A DNA stretch of 64,000 nt from Streptomyces sp. SPB162 (GTDB lineage: Bacteria; Actinomycetota; Actinomycetes; Streptomycetales; Streptomycetaceae). The DNA lies in the NCBI RefSeq assembly GCF_029504575.1, contig NZ_JAQFII010000001.1:2826501-2890500 (forward strand), given 5' to 3'. Shown piece after piece: positions 1-8,820 of the stretch (positions are counted from its first letter, which is position 1; the number at the start of each line of letters is the position of its first letter). Position numbers and translations under genes: made by a program. The notes under the pieces were generated by a model. The model was given only the letters and a program-made list of their open reading frames with translations, had not been told where the DNA came from and ran no database searches.

Positions 1-467
1 CCCGCGTGCTGTTCGCCACCGGCCACCCGGCCGGGATGTTCGCCGTGCACCAGGCGCTCGCCGCCGCCCTGCGCGACGCGGGGTGCGAGATCCTGCTGCC
101 CGCGGACCGCCTGTACGCCGACAACGGGGAGATCAGGCACATCGGTGGCGTGTCCGTCCTGCACCGCGGCGGCAACCTCATGCACACCCACTCCCCGGAC
201 CCGATGCGGGAGGTGCTGGACGCCATGGAGCACGAGGGCCAGGAGCCGGATCTCGTCGTCGCCGACCACGGGTGGGCGGGTTTCGCGGGCAGCCAGGGCA
301 TCGACACCGTCGGTTTCGCGGACTGCAACGACCCCGCGCTGTTCGTCGGCGAGGCCGAGGGCGACCTGACGGTGACGGTCCCGTTGGACGACAACGTGGC
401 ACCCCACCTCTACGACCCGCTCACCGCCTACCTGCTGGCCGCCGCGGGCCTCGAAGCACGGAGCTGA
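1..467 (+). CDS. C-terminal part of a phosphatase-annotated actinobacterial protein (partial)
   Basis: The reading frame is open to the left window edge (first full codon at base 3) and ends at the TGA at 465-467, so only the last 155 or so residues are visible. The segment contains LFATGHPAG, a THSPDP stretch, VVADHGWAG and DCNDPALFVGE. This pattern matches a Streptomyces family usually annotated simply as phosphatase, normally about 270 aa. That assignment is from memory; I see no classical phosphatase motif in this half. The GTG at base 6 is probably internal, because family members are longer at the N-terminus. About 105 bp separate it from the next gene. Confidence 0.6.
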   Translation, partial: RVLFATGHPAGMFAVHQALAAALRDAGCEILLPADRLYADNGEIRHIGGVSVLHRGGNLMHTHSPDPMREVLDAMEHEGQEPDLVVADHGWAGFAGSQGIDTVGFADCNDPALFVGEAEGDLTVTVPLDDNVAPHLYDPLTAYLLAAAGLEARS

Positions 468-500
468 GCCACCCGCGGGCACGCGGCCTACCTCCGCGCA

Positions 501-530
501 GCGGATCCGGACTCTGCGGATCCGGAGTCT
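501..530. repeat. Two tandem 15-bp repeats upstream of the response regulator gene
   Basis: The unit GCGGATCCGGACTCT (501-515) is followed directly by GCGGATCCGGAGTCT (516-530), one base different. Each copy contains the palindrome GGATCC within a near-palindromic surround. The pair lies about 41 bp before the GTG start of the NarL-type regulator. A binding site for that regulator (autoregulation) is a reasonable inference, not shown. Confidence 0.6.
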
Positions 531-571
531 CTGGTTACGATCACAGAGGGGCTCCAGAAGGCAGGCGCAAC

Positions 572-1249
572 GTGATCCATGTAGCGATCGTCGATGACGA
601 GGCGCTGGTCAGGGTCGCCCTGCGGCGGATTCTGGAAACCGCGGGCGATATCGCGGTGGTCGTCGACTGCGACGGCCGGGACGCGGTGGCCGCCATCGAG
701 GCGGCCGCTCCCGACCTCGTACTGCTGGACGCCGTCATGCCCGCACCGGACGGGCTGACGGTGCTGCGGGAGCTGCGCGCGCTGCCGCGGCCGCCCGTCG
801 TCGCGATGCTCACGGCGTTCGACACCAGCGCGTACATCAGTGCCGCGATGCGGGAGGGCGCCACCGGCTTCCTCCTCAAGGACACGGCCGTGGGGACGCT
901 GATCGACTCCGTGCGGGTCCTCGCCTCCGGTGGGACGGTCTTCACGCCCACCGTCAGCCGCACCGTCGTCCGCGGCTACCTCGGGGCAGGAGCCGGGTCC
1001 GGAGTCGACGGCCCGGGTGGCGCGGACGCCGTCGCGCTCGCCCTGCTCACCTCGCGTGAGCGCGAAGTGCTCGTCCTCGTGGCGGAGGGGCTGCCCAACT
1101 CCGACATCGCGGCCCGGCTGGGGATCACGGTCGCCACCGTCAAGGACCATGTGCGCGCGGTGCTCCGAAAGCTGGACGCGCCCAACCGGGTGGCCGCGGC
1201 CGTGCTCGCCCACCGCGCGGGACTCGCCCCGGCGGCGGAGCGGACGTGA
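572..1249 (+). CDS. NarL/FixJ-family response regulator
   Basis: A 225-aa two-domain regulator. The receiver domain has the acidic pair D8-D9, the phospho-acceptor D53 in LLDAVMP and the lysine of GFLLKD. A C-terminal LuxR-type helix-turn-helix begins at the LTSREREVLVLVAEG motif and continues through IAARLGITVATVKDHV. The start is the GTG at 572 because the first residues (MIHVAIVDDE) are exactly those expected of a receiver domain. The stop overlaps the GTG of the histidine kinase gene in a GTGA arrangement, so the two are translationally coupled and form a cognate pair. The signal and targets are unknown. The tandem repeat at 501-530 may be its own operator. Confidence 0.9.
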   Translation: MIHVAIVDDEALVRVALRRILETAGDIAVVVDCDGRDAVAAIEAAAPDLVLLDAVMPAPDGLTVLRELRALPRPPVVAMLTAFDTSAYISAAMREGATGFLLKDTAVGTLIDSVRVLASGGTVFTPTVSRTVVRGYLGAGAGSGVDGPGGADAVALALLTSREREVLVLVAEGLPNSDIAARLGITVATVKDHVRAVLRKLDAPNRVAAAVLAHRAGLAPAAERT

Positions 1250-2421
1250 GGCTGCGGCCGGCCGTCCCCGACGCCGCCCTCATCCTCCTCTCCGGGTCCG
1301 AGGTGTGGGCGACGCGGTCGATGGGCGGCACCCTCTCGCTCGCCGTCGCCTGCACCGCGACGGCCGCTCTCCTGGCGCGCCGGAGGTTTCCGCTGCCGGC
1401 TTTCGTGGCGACCCTGCCGGCGCTCTCGCTCGGGTACGTGTGGCTGGCGCCGATGGCCGCGCTCTTCCAGGTTGCCTACGGCGGGACCGGCCGCACGGCA
1501 CCGGACGGCGACGGCGCCGCGCCCGGCCCCCGCGTCACGCCCCGCATGTGGGTCGTCGGCGGCTGCGCCGCGGCCGTCGCCGTGGTCTCCTTCGTCCCCT
1601 GGCCCTGGCTGGGCACGATCGACTGGGAGCCCGCGGCCACGATTCTGGCCCTGCTGCTCTCGGCCCTGCTGGCCATCGCCCCGACCGCGCTGGGGCTGCT
1701 CGGTGCCTCGCGGCGGGAGCTGGCGGCCCGCCTCGCCGAGCTGGCGGCGAGCCGGGAACGGGAAGGGCGGCTCGCCGCCGAGCGGGCCGTCATACGGGAG
1801 CGCGCGCGGCTCGCCCGCGAGATGCACGACACCGTCGCCCACCACATCAGCCTCATCGCGGTGCAGTCCGGCGCGCTGGAGATCACCGCGCGGAGCCAGG
1901 AGGCCCGTGACGCGGCCGGAGCCGTACGCGAGCTGAGCCGGGACGCGCTGGACGAACTGCGCCGCCTGGTGGGCCTCCTGCGGCTTCCCGTGACGGACGC
2001 GGCGGGCTCAGGGGACCAGGTGGACGCGGCGGGCATCACGATGCCCTCCGGGCCCGGGCTGGCCGAACTGCCCGCGCTGCTGGCCACGGCGGGTCCCACC
2101 GTGCGGAGCCGGGTCGACGCGAGAGGCTGCCCCGCACCGGTCGGACAGGCCGCCTACCGGATCGTCCAGGAGTCGCTGACCAACGTGCGCAAGCACGCGA
2201 CGGGCGCGGCGACGGACGTCGACGTGCGGCTGACCGGGGGACGGCTCCTCGTCAGCGTCCGCAACGGCCCCGCCGACGGCCCGCCGGGGCCGGCGCTGCC
2301 CTCCGGCGGCCACGGTCTCACCGGCCTGCGCGAACGTGCGGCCCAATTGGGCGGCACCGTCGACGCGAGCGCGCAGCCCGACGGCGGCTTCCTGGTCCGG
2401 GCCGTGCTGCCCGCCGCCTGA
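1246..2421 (+). CDS. NarL-type sensor histidine kinase
   Basis: A 391-aa membrane kinase. The N-terminal half holds about four hydrophobic segments with little extracellular sequence. A coiled region of RELAARLAELAASRERE type precedes the HisKA_3 dimerisation box LAREMHDTVAHHIS, where H194 is the predicted phosphorylated histidine. The N-box ESLTNVRKHA and a G-box ending GHGLTGLRERA show an intact HATPase_c domain. It starts at the GTG overlapping the stop of the response regulator, which it is expected to phosphorylate. The compact membrane sensor is typical of actinobacterial NarL-class kinases; the stimulus cannot be predicted. Confidence 0.9.
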   Translation: MRLRPAVPDAALILLSGSEVWATRSMGGTLSLAVACTATAALLARRRFPLPAFVATLPALSLGYVWLAPMAALFQVAYGGTGRTAPDGDGAAPGPRVTPRMWVVGGCAAAVAVVSFVPWPWLGTIDWEPAATILALLLSALLAIAPTALGLLGASRRELAARLAELAASREREGRLAAERAVIRERARLAREMHDTVAHHISLIAVQSGALEITARSQEARDAAGAVRELSRDALDELRRLVGLLRLPVTDAAGSGDQVDAAGITMPSGPGLAELPALLATAGPTVRSRVDARGCPAPVGQAAYRIVQESLTNVRKHATGAATDVDVRLTGGRLLVSVRNGPADGPPGPALPSGGHGLTGLRERAAQLGGTVDASAQPDGGFLVRAVLPAA

Positions 2422-2426
2422 GGGCG

Positions 2427-3302
2427 TCAGCGCGGGACGCGGACCACGCCCTCCTGGATCACGGACACCACGAGGCGCCCGTCCTGGGTGTAGATCCGCG
2501 CCGTGCCCAGTCCCCGGCCACCGGACGCCGACGGGCTCTGCTGGTCGTACAGCAGCCACTCGTCGGCACGGAAGGGCCGGTGGAACCACATGGCGTGGTC
2601 CAGGCTGGCGCCCACCACGTCGCCGACGGCCCAGCCGCCGCGCCCGTGGGCGAGGAGCACCGAGTCCAGCAGCGTCATGTCCGAGACGTACGTGGCCAGG
2701 CAGACGTGCAGCAGCGGGTCGTCCGCGAGCTTGCCACGGGTGCGGAACCACACCTGGGAGCGCGGTTCGCGCGGGCCCTGGCCGGCGGCGAGGAACGGCG
2801 GGTCCTCGGCGTACCGCAGGTCGACGGCGGCCCGCGCCTCCAGGAGGCGGTCGACGACCTTGGGGTCGGGGAACCTGTCCGCGTGCGCGGGCAGCAGTTC
2901 CTCGGCGGTGGGCAGCGACTCGGGGTCGGGCGCCGGCGGCATGGGCTCCTGGTGCTCGAGCCCCTCCTCGTGCTCCTGGAAGGACGCCGACAGGTGGAAG
3001 ATCGGCTGCCCGTGCTGGACGGCCACCACCCTTCGGGTGGTGAAGGAGCGGCCGTCCCGGATCCGGTCCACCTGGTAGACGATCGGCGCACCGGGGTCGC
3101 CGGGACGCAGGAAGTACGCGTGCAGGGAGTGCGCGGCCCGGTCGCCGGGAACGGTGCGGCCCGCCGCGACCAGCGCCTGGGCGGCGACCTGGCCGCCGAA
3201 GACGCGGGGCACGACAGCCGACCTGCTGATGCCGCGGAAGATGTCCTGCTCGATCCGCTCCAGGTCGAGCAGATCGAGCAGGGACGACAGTGCCGTGTTC
3301 AC
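2427..3302 (-). CDS. tesB: Acyl-CoA thioesterase II (TesB family)
   Basis: A 291-aa double-hotdog thioesterase that hydrolyses acyl-CoA to free acid and CoA. The C-terminal hotdog shows the family's catalytic elements: Asp in SLDHAMWFHRPF, the Ser/Thr-rich stretch before RGLGTARIYTQDG, and Gln in VIQEG. The N-terminal IEQDIFRG and VFGGQVAAQAL segments are also characteristic. The start is a GTG 10 bases after the stop of the acyl-CoA dehydrogenase gene on the same strand, so the two are probably co-transcribed. It probably adjusts the acyl-CoA pool handled by the neighbouring dehydrogenases and carboxylase. Confidence 0.9.
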   Translation of the reverse strand: MNTALSSLLDLLDLERIEQDIFRGISRSAVVPRVFGGQVAAQALVAAGRTVPGDRAAHSLHAYFLRPGDPGAPIVYQVDRIRDGRSFTTRRVVAVQHGQPIFHLSASFQEHEEGLEHQEPMPPAPDPESLPTAEELLPAHADRFPDPKVVDRLLEARAAVDLRYAEDPPFLAAGQGPREPRSQVWFRTRGKLADDPLLHVCLATYVSDMTLLDSVLLAHGRGGWAVGDVVGASLDHAMWFHRPFRADEWLLYDQQSPSASGGRGLGTARIYTQDGRLVVSVIQEGVVRVPR

Positions 3303-3312
3303 AGGGACGCGC

Positions 3313-4470
3313 TCACAGGCCCATCGACTTGGCGATGATCGAGCGCATGACCTCGCTGGTGCCGCCGTAGATGCGGTTCACGCGGTTGTCCGCGTACAGG
3401 CGGGCGATGGGGTACTCCAGCATGTAGCCGTAGCCGCCGTGCAGCTGCAGGCACTTGTCGATGACGCGGGCCGCGACCTCGGTGCAGAAGAGCTTGGCGG
3501 AGGCGGCGTCGGCGGCGGTCAGCTCGCCGGCGTCGTGCGCGTCCAGGGCGCGGTCGACGACGGCCTGGGCCGCGTCCACCTCGGCCTTGCAGTCGGCGAG
3601 CACGAACTTGGTGTTCTGGAACGCGGCGACGGACTGTCCGAAGACGGTGCGGTCCTGCACGTACGCCTTGGCGAAGGCTATGGCGGCGGACGCCTGCGCG
3701 TATGCGCCCATGGCGATGCCGAGACGTTCCTGCGGCAGGTTCTGGCCGAGGTAGGAGAAGCCCTTGCCCTCCTCGCCGAGCAGGTCCTCGACGGGCACCT
3801 TCACGTCGGTGAAGGACAGCTCGGCCGTGTCGGAGGTCTTCAGGCCGAGCTTCTCGAGCTTGCGGCCGACGGCGTAGCCCTCGGACTTCGTGTCCACGAC
3901 CAGCAGGGAGATGCCGGCGCGGCGGTCCTCGGGGGTGGCCGGGGCGGTCCTGGCGCAGACGATGACGCGGTCGGCGTGGACACCGCCCGTGATGAAGGTC
4001 TTGGCGCCGTTGAGGACGTAGTGCGTGCCGTCCTCGGAGAGCCTGGCGGTGGTCTTCATGCCGGCCAGGTCGGAGCCGGTGCCCGGCTCGGTCATGGCGA
4101 TGGCGGTCATCATGTCGCCGGAGACGAAGTCCGGGAGCCAGCGCTTCTTCTGCTCGTCGTTGCAGTAGGCCAGCAGGTACGGGAGGCAGAGGCCGGTGTG
4201 CACGCCGCTGCCGCCGAAGCTGACGCCCGCGCGGGCGCACTCCTCGGTGATGACGGCCTGGAACTTGAAGCTGGTCTCGCCGGCGCCGCCGAACTCCTCG
4301 GGCACTTCGATACCGAAGACGCCCAGCTCGCCGAGTTTGCGGTAGAAGTCGCGGGGGGCCTGACCGGCCTGCAGCCACTGGTCGTAGACGGGGACGACCT
4401 CGGCGGCGATGAAGTCCCGGATCGTCTCGCGGAACGCTTCGTGGTCCTCGTTGAACACCGTACGACGCAC
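3313..4470 (-). CDS. Acyl-CoA dehydrogenase, long-chain (LCAD-like) type
   Basis: A flavoenzyme of about 385 aa that oxidises acyl-CoA to the 2,3-enoyl-CoA. FAD and substrate motifs are present (AMTEPGTGSDLAG, GAKTFITGG, QLHGGYGYM). The usual Glu before GTS near the C-terminus is Gly here (YGGTSEV). As in LCAD and isovaleryl-CoA dehydrogenase, a Glu sits in the earlier LPQERL helix and is the likely base. I place the start at the GTG of 4470 because AAAGGAGG lies six bases upstream. The in-frame ATG at 4497 has no such site and overlaps it. A TetR-type palindrome lies directly upstream. Confidence 0.88.
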   Translation of the reverse strand: MRRTVFNEDHEAFRETIRDFIAAEVVPVYDQWLQAGQAPRDFYRKLGELGVFGIEVPEEFGGAGETSFKFQAVITEECARAGVSFGGSGVHTGLCLPYLLAYCNDEQKKRWLPDFVSGDMMTAIAMTEPGTGSDLAGMKTTARLSEDGTHYVLNGAKTFITGGVHADRVIVCARTAPATPEDRRAGISLLVVDTKSEGYAVGRKLEKLGLKTSDTAELSFTDVKVPVEDLLGEEGKGFSYLGQNLPQERLGIAMGAYAQASAAIAFAKAYVQDRTVFGQSVAAFQNTKFVLADCKAEVDAAQAVVDRALDAHDAGELTAADAASAKLFCTEVAARVIDKCLQLHGGYGYMLEYPIARLYADNRVNRIYGGTSEVMRSIIAKSMGL

Positions 4471-4522
4471 TGCGCGCCTCCTTTGGGCCTGAGACATGGA
4501 TCCGGGATGGGCATCCGGAAAT

Positions 4523-4542
4523 TAAGCAAGCGCTCAGTAAGT
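4523..4542. promoter_or_regulatory. Likely TetR-family operator upstream of the acyl-CoA dehydrogenase gene
   Basis: The sequence TTAAGCAAGCGCTCAGTAAG forms an imperfect palindrome around AGCGCT and resembles common TetR-family sites. It overlaps the stop codon of the tetR gene (4534-4536) and lies 53 bases before the preferred GTG of the acyl-CoA dehydrogenase gene. The regulator encoded next door is the obvious candidate ligand; that is inference from position and symmetry. Confidence 0.55.
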
Positions 4543-5145
4543 TACTCGCCGGTCGTCCATGCTGTCCAGAGCCGTCAGCGCTCCGAGTGCCAGCCGGCGC
4601 AGCAGCGCGGCCGTGTCGTGCCGGTCCGGGAGGCCGCTGTGGGCCCCCAGGTGCGGGGTGGAGTTGAGCAGCCCGAAGACCGCGTGCACGGCTGCCCGCA
4701 CCTGCGGTTCCGGGGCGGCGGGCCGCACCTGGCGGACGACCTCGACCCACTGCTCGACGTACTGCCGCTGGAGCTGGCGCACCAGCTTGCGGTCGGAGTC
4801 GCGCAGCCGGTCCAGCTCGCGGTCGTGCAGGGTGATCAGCGGGCGGTCGTCGAGCGCGAAGTCGATATGGCCGCGGACCAGCGCGTCCAACGCCCCGGCC
4901 GGGTCCGAGGCCTCGGCCACCCGAGCCTTCCCGGCCGTGAGCAGCCGGCCGCTGATGCCGACGAGGAGCTCGGCGAGCATCGCGTCCTTGCCCGCGAAGT
5001 GCCGGTACAGACCGGGTCCGCTGATGCCGACCGCGGCCCCTATCTCGTCCACACCGACGCCGTGGAATCCGCGTTCGGCGAAGAGCCGGGCGGCCTCCCG
5101 GAGGATCTGGTCGCGGCGGTTCTCCGTCGCCTTCGTGGGGTGCAT
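4534..5145 (-). CDS. accR: TetR-family repressor, AccR-like
   Basis: A 203-aa regulator with an N-terminal TetR helix-turn-helix (ILREAARLFAERGFHGV, then AVGISGPGLYRHF) and a variable ligand-binding domain. It is divergent from accD1-accA1-hmgL-acdH and upstream of an acyl-CoA dehydrogenase and thioesterase. In S. avermitilis the TetR protein at this position, AccR, represses this operon and responds to short-chain acyl-CoA (recalled from the literature). The intergenic region holds a perfect 19-bp inverted repeat containing GTTAN-N6-TTAAC cores, close to the AccR core as I remember it. The orthology rests on synteny and operator, not alignment. Confidence 0.8.
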   Translation of the reverse strand: MHPTKATENRRDQILREAARLFAERGFHGVGVDEIGAAVGISGPGLYRHFAGKDAMLAELLVGISGRLLTAGKARVAEASDPAGALDALVRGHIDFALDDRPLITLHDRELDRLRDSDRKLVRQLQRQYVEQWVEVVRQVRPAAPEPQVRAAVHAVFGLLNSTPHLGAHSGLPDRHDTAALLRRLALGALTALDSMDDRRVTY

Positions 5146-5166
5146 ACAACGAGTCTAGACAATCCC

Positions 5167-5212
5167 GTTAGCGAGCGTTAACGTGAAGCCCACCACGTTA
5201 ACGCTCGCTAAC
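5167..5212. promoter_or_regulatory. Paired TetR operators between tetR (accR-like) and accD1
   Basis: GTTAGCGAGCGTTAACGTG (5167-5185) and its exact reverse complement CACGTTAACGCTCGCTAAC (5194-5212) are separated by eight bases. Each arm is itself an imperfect palindrome (GTTAG-N6-TTAAC). The site lies 21 bases upstream of the tetR start and 17 bases upstream of accD1. One repressor binding here could shut both divergent promoters. Confidence 0.8.
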
Positions 5213-5229
5213 TACCGGGGGCCCGACAC

Positions 5230-6816
5230 ATGGCAGCACCCGTCCTCTCCAGCGCCGCCGATCCGGCGTCGGAGACCTACCGCGCCAACGCGGCGGCGCA
5301 CGCCGAACTGAGTGCGCGGCTGCGCGACAAGCTCGCGGCCGCCCGGCTCGGCGGCGGCGAGAAGGCCCGTGCCCGGCACACCGCGCGCGGCAAGCTCCTG
5401 CCCCGCGACCGGGTGGACGGGCTGCTCGACCCGGGATCGCCCTTCCTGGAGCTCGCCCCGCTGGCCGCCGACGGGATGTACGACGGCCAGGCCCCGGCCG
5501 CCGGCGTCGTCGCCGGCATCGGCAGGGTCTCCGGCCGCGAGGTCGTCATCGTCGCCAACGACGCCACGGTCAAGGGCGGCACGTACTACCCGATGACGGT
5601 GAAGAAGCACCTGCGGGCGCAGGAGATCGCGCTCGACAACCGGCTGCCGTGCGTCTATCTGGTCGACTCGGGCGGCGCCTTCCTCCCCAAGCAGGACGAG
5701 GTGTTCCCGGACCGCGACCACTTCGGCCGGATCTTCTACAACCAGGCGACGATGTCGGCCCGCGGCATCCCGCAGATCGCCGCGGTACTGGGATCGTGCA
5801 CGGCGGGCGGCGCGTACGTCCCCGCCATGAGCGACGAAGCGGTGATCGTCCGCAACCAGGGCACGATCTTCCTGGGCGGGCCCCCGCTGGTGAAGGCCGC
5901 GACCGGCGAGGTCGTCACCGCCGAGGAGCTCGGCGGCGGCGAGGTGCACTCCAGGACCTCCGGCGTCACCGACCACCTGGCCGAGGACGACGCCCACGCG
6001 CTGCGCATCGTGCGGAACATCGTGTCGACCCTCGGACCCCGGGTCCCGCGGCCGTGGGACCTCGACCCGGTCGAGGAGCCCGCCGTCGACCCGGCGGGAC
6101 TGACCGGGGCGGTGCCCGTCGACTCGCGTACCCCGTACGACGTGCGCGAGGTCATCGCCAGGATCGTCGACGGCAGCCGTTTCGCGGAGTTCAAGGCGGA
6201 GTACGGCACCACGCTCGTCACCGGCTTCGCGCGTGTGCACGGCCACCCCGTGGGCATCATCGCCAACAACGGCATCCTCTTCGCCGAATCCGCCATGAAG
6301 GGCGCGCACTTCATCGAGCTGTGCGACCAACGCGGCATCCCGCTGCTCTTCCTGCAGAACATCTCGGGGTTCATGGTGGGCCGCCAGTACGAGGCGGGCG
6401 GCATCGCCAAGCACGGCGCGAAGATGGTCACGGCGGTGGCCTGCGCCCGGGTGCCCAAGCTGACGGTCGTCATCGGCGGCTCGTACGGCGCGGGCAACTA
6501 CTCGATGTGCGGGCGGGCCTACTCCCCGCGCTTCCTGTGGATGTGGCCCAACGCCAAGATCTCCGTGATGGGCGGCGAGCAGGCCGCGTCTGTCCTCGCC
6601 ACCGTCAAGCGCGACCAGATCGAGGCGGCGGGCGGCGCGTGGGACGCCGAGGAGGAGACCGCGTTCAAGGACCCCATCAGAGCGCAGTACGACACCCAGG
6701 GCAACGCCTACTACGCGACCGCGCGGCTCTGGGACGACGGCGTGATCGACCCGCTGGAGACACGCAAGGTCCTGGGCCTCGCGCCTGACCGCCTGCGCCA
6801 ACGCGCCGCTGGGTGA
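5230..6816 (+). CDS. accD1: Acyl-CoA carboxylase, carboxyltransferase (beta) subunit, methylcrotonyl-CoA type
   Basis: A 528-aa carboxyltransferase that moves the carboxyl group from carboxybiotin to an acyl-CoA. Both crotonase-like halves are complete. Signature stretches include [49 protein letters not shown] and [16 protein letters not shown]; the last two look like the methylcrotonyl-CoA carboxylase beta subunit. The neighbouring biotin carboxylase subunit, HMG-CoA lyase and acyl-CoA dehydrogenase support a role in leucine degradation, although related actinobacterial enzymes also accept acetyl- or propionyl-CoA. The start is ATG 5230 with a G-rich site upstream. It is the first gene of the operon and lies just after the double TetR operator. 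Confidence 0.92.
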   Translation: MAAPVLSSAADPASETYRANAAAHAELSARLRDKLAAARLGGGEKARARHTARGKLLPRDRVDGLLDPGSPFLELAPLAADGMYDGQAPAAGVVAGIGRVSGREVVIVANDATVKGGTYYPMTVKKHLRAQEIALDNRLPCVYLVDSGGAFLPKQDEVFPDRDHFGRIFYNQATMSARGIPQIAAVLGSCTAGGAYVPAMSDEAVIVRNQGTIFLGGPPLVKAATGEVVTAEELGGGEVHSRTSGVTDHLAEDDAHALRIVRNIVSTLGPRVPRPWDLDPVEEPAVDPAGLTGAVPVDSRTPYDVREVIARIVDGSRFAEFKAEYGTTLVTGFARVHGHPVGIIANNGILFAESAMKGAHFIELCDQRGIPLLFLQNISGFMVGRQYEAGGIAKHGAKMVTAVACARVPKLTVVIGGSYGAGNYSMCGRAYSPRFLWMWPNAKISVMGGEQAASVLATVKRDQIEAAGGAWDAEEETAFKDPIRAQYDTQGNAYYATARLWDDGVIDPLETRKVLGLAPDRLRQRAAG

Positions 6817-6852
6817 GCCCGGCTACGGCGTCTTCCGGATGTGAGGACAGAG

Positions 6853-8820
6853 ATGACCATGTTCGACACCGTCCTCATCGCCAACCGCGGCGAGATCGCC
6901 GTGCGGGTGATCCGTACGTTGCGGCGCCTGGGCGTGCGCTCGGCCGCCGTGTTCAGCGACGCCGACGCCGACGCCCGGCACGTCCGCGAGGCCGACACGG
7001 CGGTCCGCGTCGAGAACTACCTGTCCATCGACGAGCACCTGCGCGCCGCCGCCAGGACCGGGGCCCAGGCCGTCCACCCCGGCTACGGCTTCCTCGCCGA
7101 GAACGCCGCCTTCGCGCAGGCCTGCACCGACGCGGGGCTCGTCTTCATCGGACCGCCGGCCTCGGCGATCCAGCTGATGGGCGACAAGATCCGCGCCAAG
7201 GCGACGGTCCGGGAGGCCGGCGTCCCGGTCGTTCCGGGATCGTCCGGCAGCGGTCTCACCGACACCGAACTGATCGGCGAATCGCGGAAGATCGGCATGC
7301 CGGTGCTGCTCAAGCCCTCCGCGGGCGGCGGCGGCAAGGGCATGCGGCTGGTGCGGGACGAGGCGCTGCTCGGCGACGAGATCGCCGCCGCCCGGCGCGA
7401 GGCCCGCGGTTCGTTCGGCGACGACACCCTCCTCGTCGAGCGCTGGATCGACCGGCCGCGCCACATCGAGATCCAGGTGCTGGCCGACGCCCACGGCAAC
7501 GTCGTCCACCTGGGCGAGCGGGAGTGTTCGCTGCAGCGCAGGCACCAGAAGGTCATCGAGGAGGCGCCCAGCGTGCTCCTGGACGAGGCCACCCGCGCGG
7601 CCATGGGAGAGGCCGCCGTGCAGGCCGCCCGCTCCTGCGGTTACGTCGGGGCCGGCACCGTCGAGTTCATCGTCCCGGGAGCGGATCCGTCCGCGTACTG
7701 CTTCATGGAGATGAACACCCGCCTCCAGGTGGAGCACCCGGTCACCGAATTGGTCACCGGGCTGGACCTCGTCGAGTGGCAGCTGCGCGTCGCGTCCGGC
7801 GAGCGCCTGCCGTTCGGGCAGGAGGGCGTCACCCTCACCGGCCACGCCGTCGAGGCCCGGATCTGTGCCGAGGACCCGGCCCGCGGCTTCCTGCCTTCCG
7901 GCGGGACCGTGCTGGCGCTCCACGAACCGCAGGGGGACGGGGTCCGCACCGACTCCGGGCTCGCCGAGGGCACCGCGGTCGGCAGCCTCTACGACCCGAT
8001 GCTGTCCAAGGTCATCGCGTACGGGCCCGACCGCGCCACCGCGCTGCGCAAGCTGCGCGCGGCACTGGCCGACACCGTCACCCTGGGCGTCGCCACCAAC
8101 GCCGGTTTCCTGCGGCGGCTGCTGGCCCACCCGGAGGTGGTCTCCGGCGTCCTCGACACCGGACTGGTGGAGCGCGAGGTCACCTCACTGACCTCGACGG
8201 ACGTGCCGCCGGAGGTCTACGCCGCCGCGGCGCTGCTGCGCCAGGCCGCCCTGCTCCCCCCGTCGGACGCCACCACCTGGACCGATCCGTTCTCGGCGGC
8301 CGACGGCTGGCGGCTGGGCGGCGAGCCGGCGTGGACGACCCACCACCTGCGGGTACCCGGCCATGAGCCGCTGGCCGTCCGGGTCCGCGGCGACGAGGTC
8401 CGGGTGGGTGACGCGGCCGCGGTCCCCGCGCGCCTGGTCACCGACGGGAGACGCGGCGTCCTGCACTGGGACGGCGCAACCCACTCCTTCCACCACGCCG
8501 GCGCCTGGCTGGGCCGTGAAGGGGACAGCTGGCACGTCGCGGACCACGACCCCGTCGCTGCGGCCCTGAGCGGCAGCGCGGGCGCCGGCGGCGCCGACGC
8601 CCTCACCGCGCCGATGCCGGGCACCGTGACCGTCGTCAAGGTCGCGGTCGGCGACGAGGTGACGGCGGGCCAGAGCCTGCTGGTCGTCGAGGCGATGAAG
8701 ATGGAGCACGTCATCACCGCTCCCCATGACGGCACGGTCACCGAGATCGACGTCACCCCCGGCAGCACCGTCGCCATGGACCAGGTGCTCGCCGTCGTCG
8801 CTCCCCGGGAGGAGTCATGA
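6853..8820 (+). CDS. accA1: Biotin-dependent acyl-CoA carboxylase alpha subunit (biotin carboxylase plus biotin carrier)
   Basis: About 655 aa. The N-terminal biotin carboxylase domain starts with VLIANRGEIAVRVIRT. ATP-grasp elements follow (SAGGGGKGMR and EMNTRLQVEHPVTE). A linker BT-type region leads to a C-terminal biotinyl domain with VEAMKMEH, where Lys616 (counting from ATG 6853) is the biotinylated residue. I choose ATG 6853 because GAGGA lies five bases upstream; GTG 6841 and ATG 6859 are in-frame alternatives. Its stop overlaps the next start (ATGA at 8817-8820), so hmgL is translationally coupled. It forms the holoenzyme with the beta subunit upstream. Confidence 0.92.
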   Translation: MTMFDTVLIANRGEIAVRVIRTLRRLGVRSAAVFSDADADARHVREADTAVRVENYLSIDEHLRAAARTGAQAVHPGYGFLAENAAFAQACTDAGLVFIGPPASAIQLMGDKIRAKATVREAGVPVVPGSSGSGLTDTELIGESRKIGMPVLLKPSAGGGGKGMRLVRDEALLGDEIAAARREARGSFGDDTLLVERWIDRPRHIEIQVLADAHGNVVHLGERECSLQRRHQKVIEEAPSVLLDEATRAAMGEAAVQAARSCGYVGAGTVEFIVPGADPSAYCFMEMNTRLQVEHPVTELVTGLDLVEWQLRVASGERLPFGQEGVTLTGHAVEARICAEDPARGFLPSGGTVLALHEPQGDGVRTDSGLAEGTAVGSLYDPMLSKVIAYGPDRATALRKLRAALADTVTLGVATNAGFLRRLLAHPEVVSGVLDTGLVEREVTSLTSTDVPPEVYAAAALLRQAALLPPSDATTWTDPFSAADGWRLGGEPAWTTHHLRVPGHEPLAVRVRGDEVRVGDAAAVPARLVTDGRRGVLHWDGATHSFHHAGAWLGREGDSWHVADHDPVAAALSGSAGAGGADALTAPMPGTVTVVKVAVGDEVTAGQSLLVVEAMKMEHVITAPHDGTVTEIDVTPGSTVAMDQVLAVVAPREES

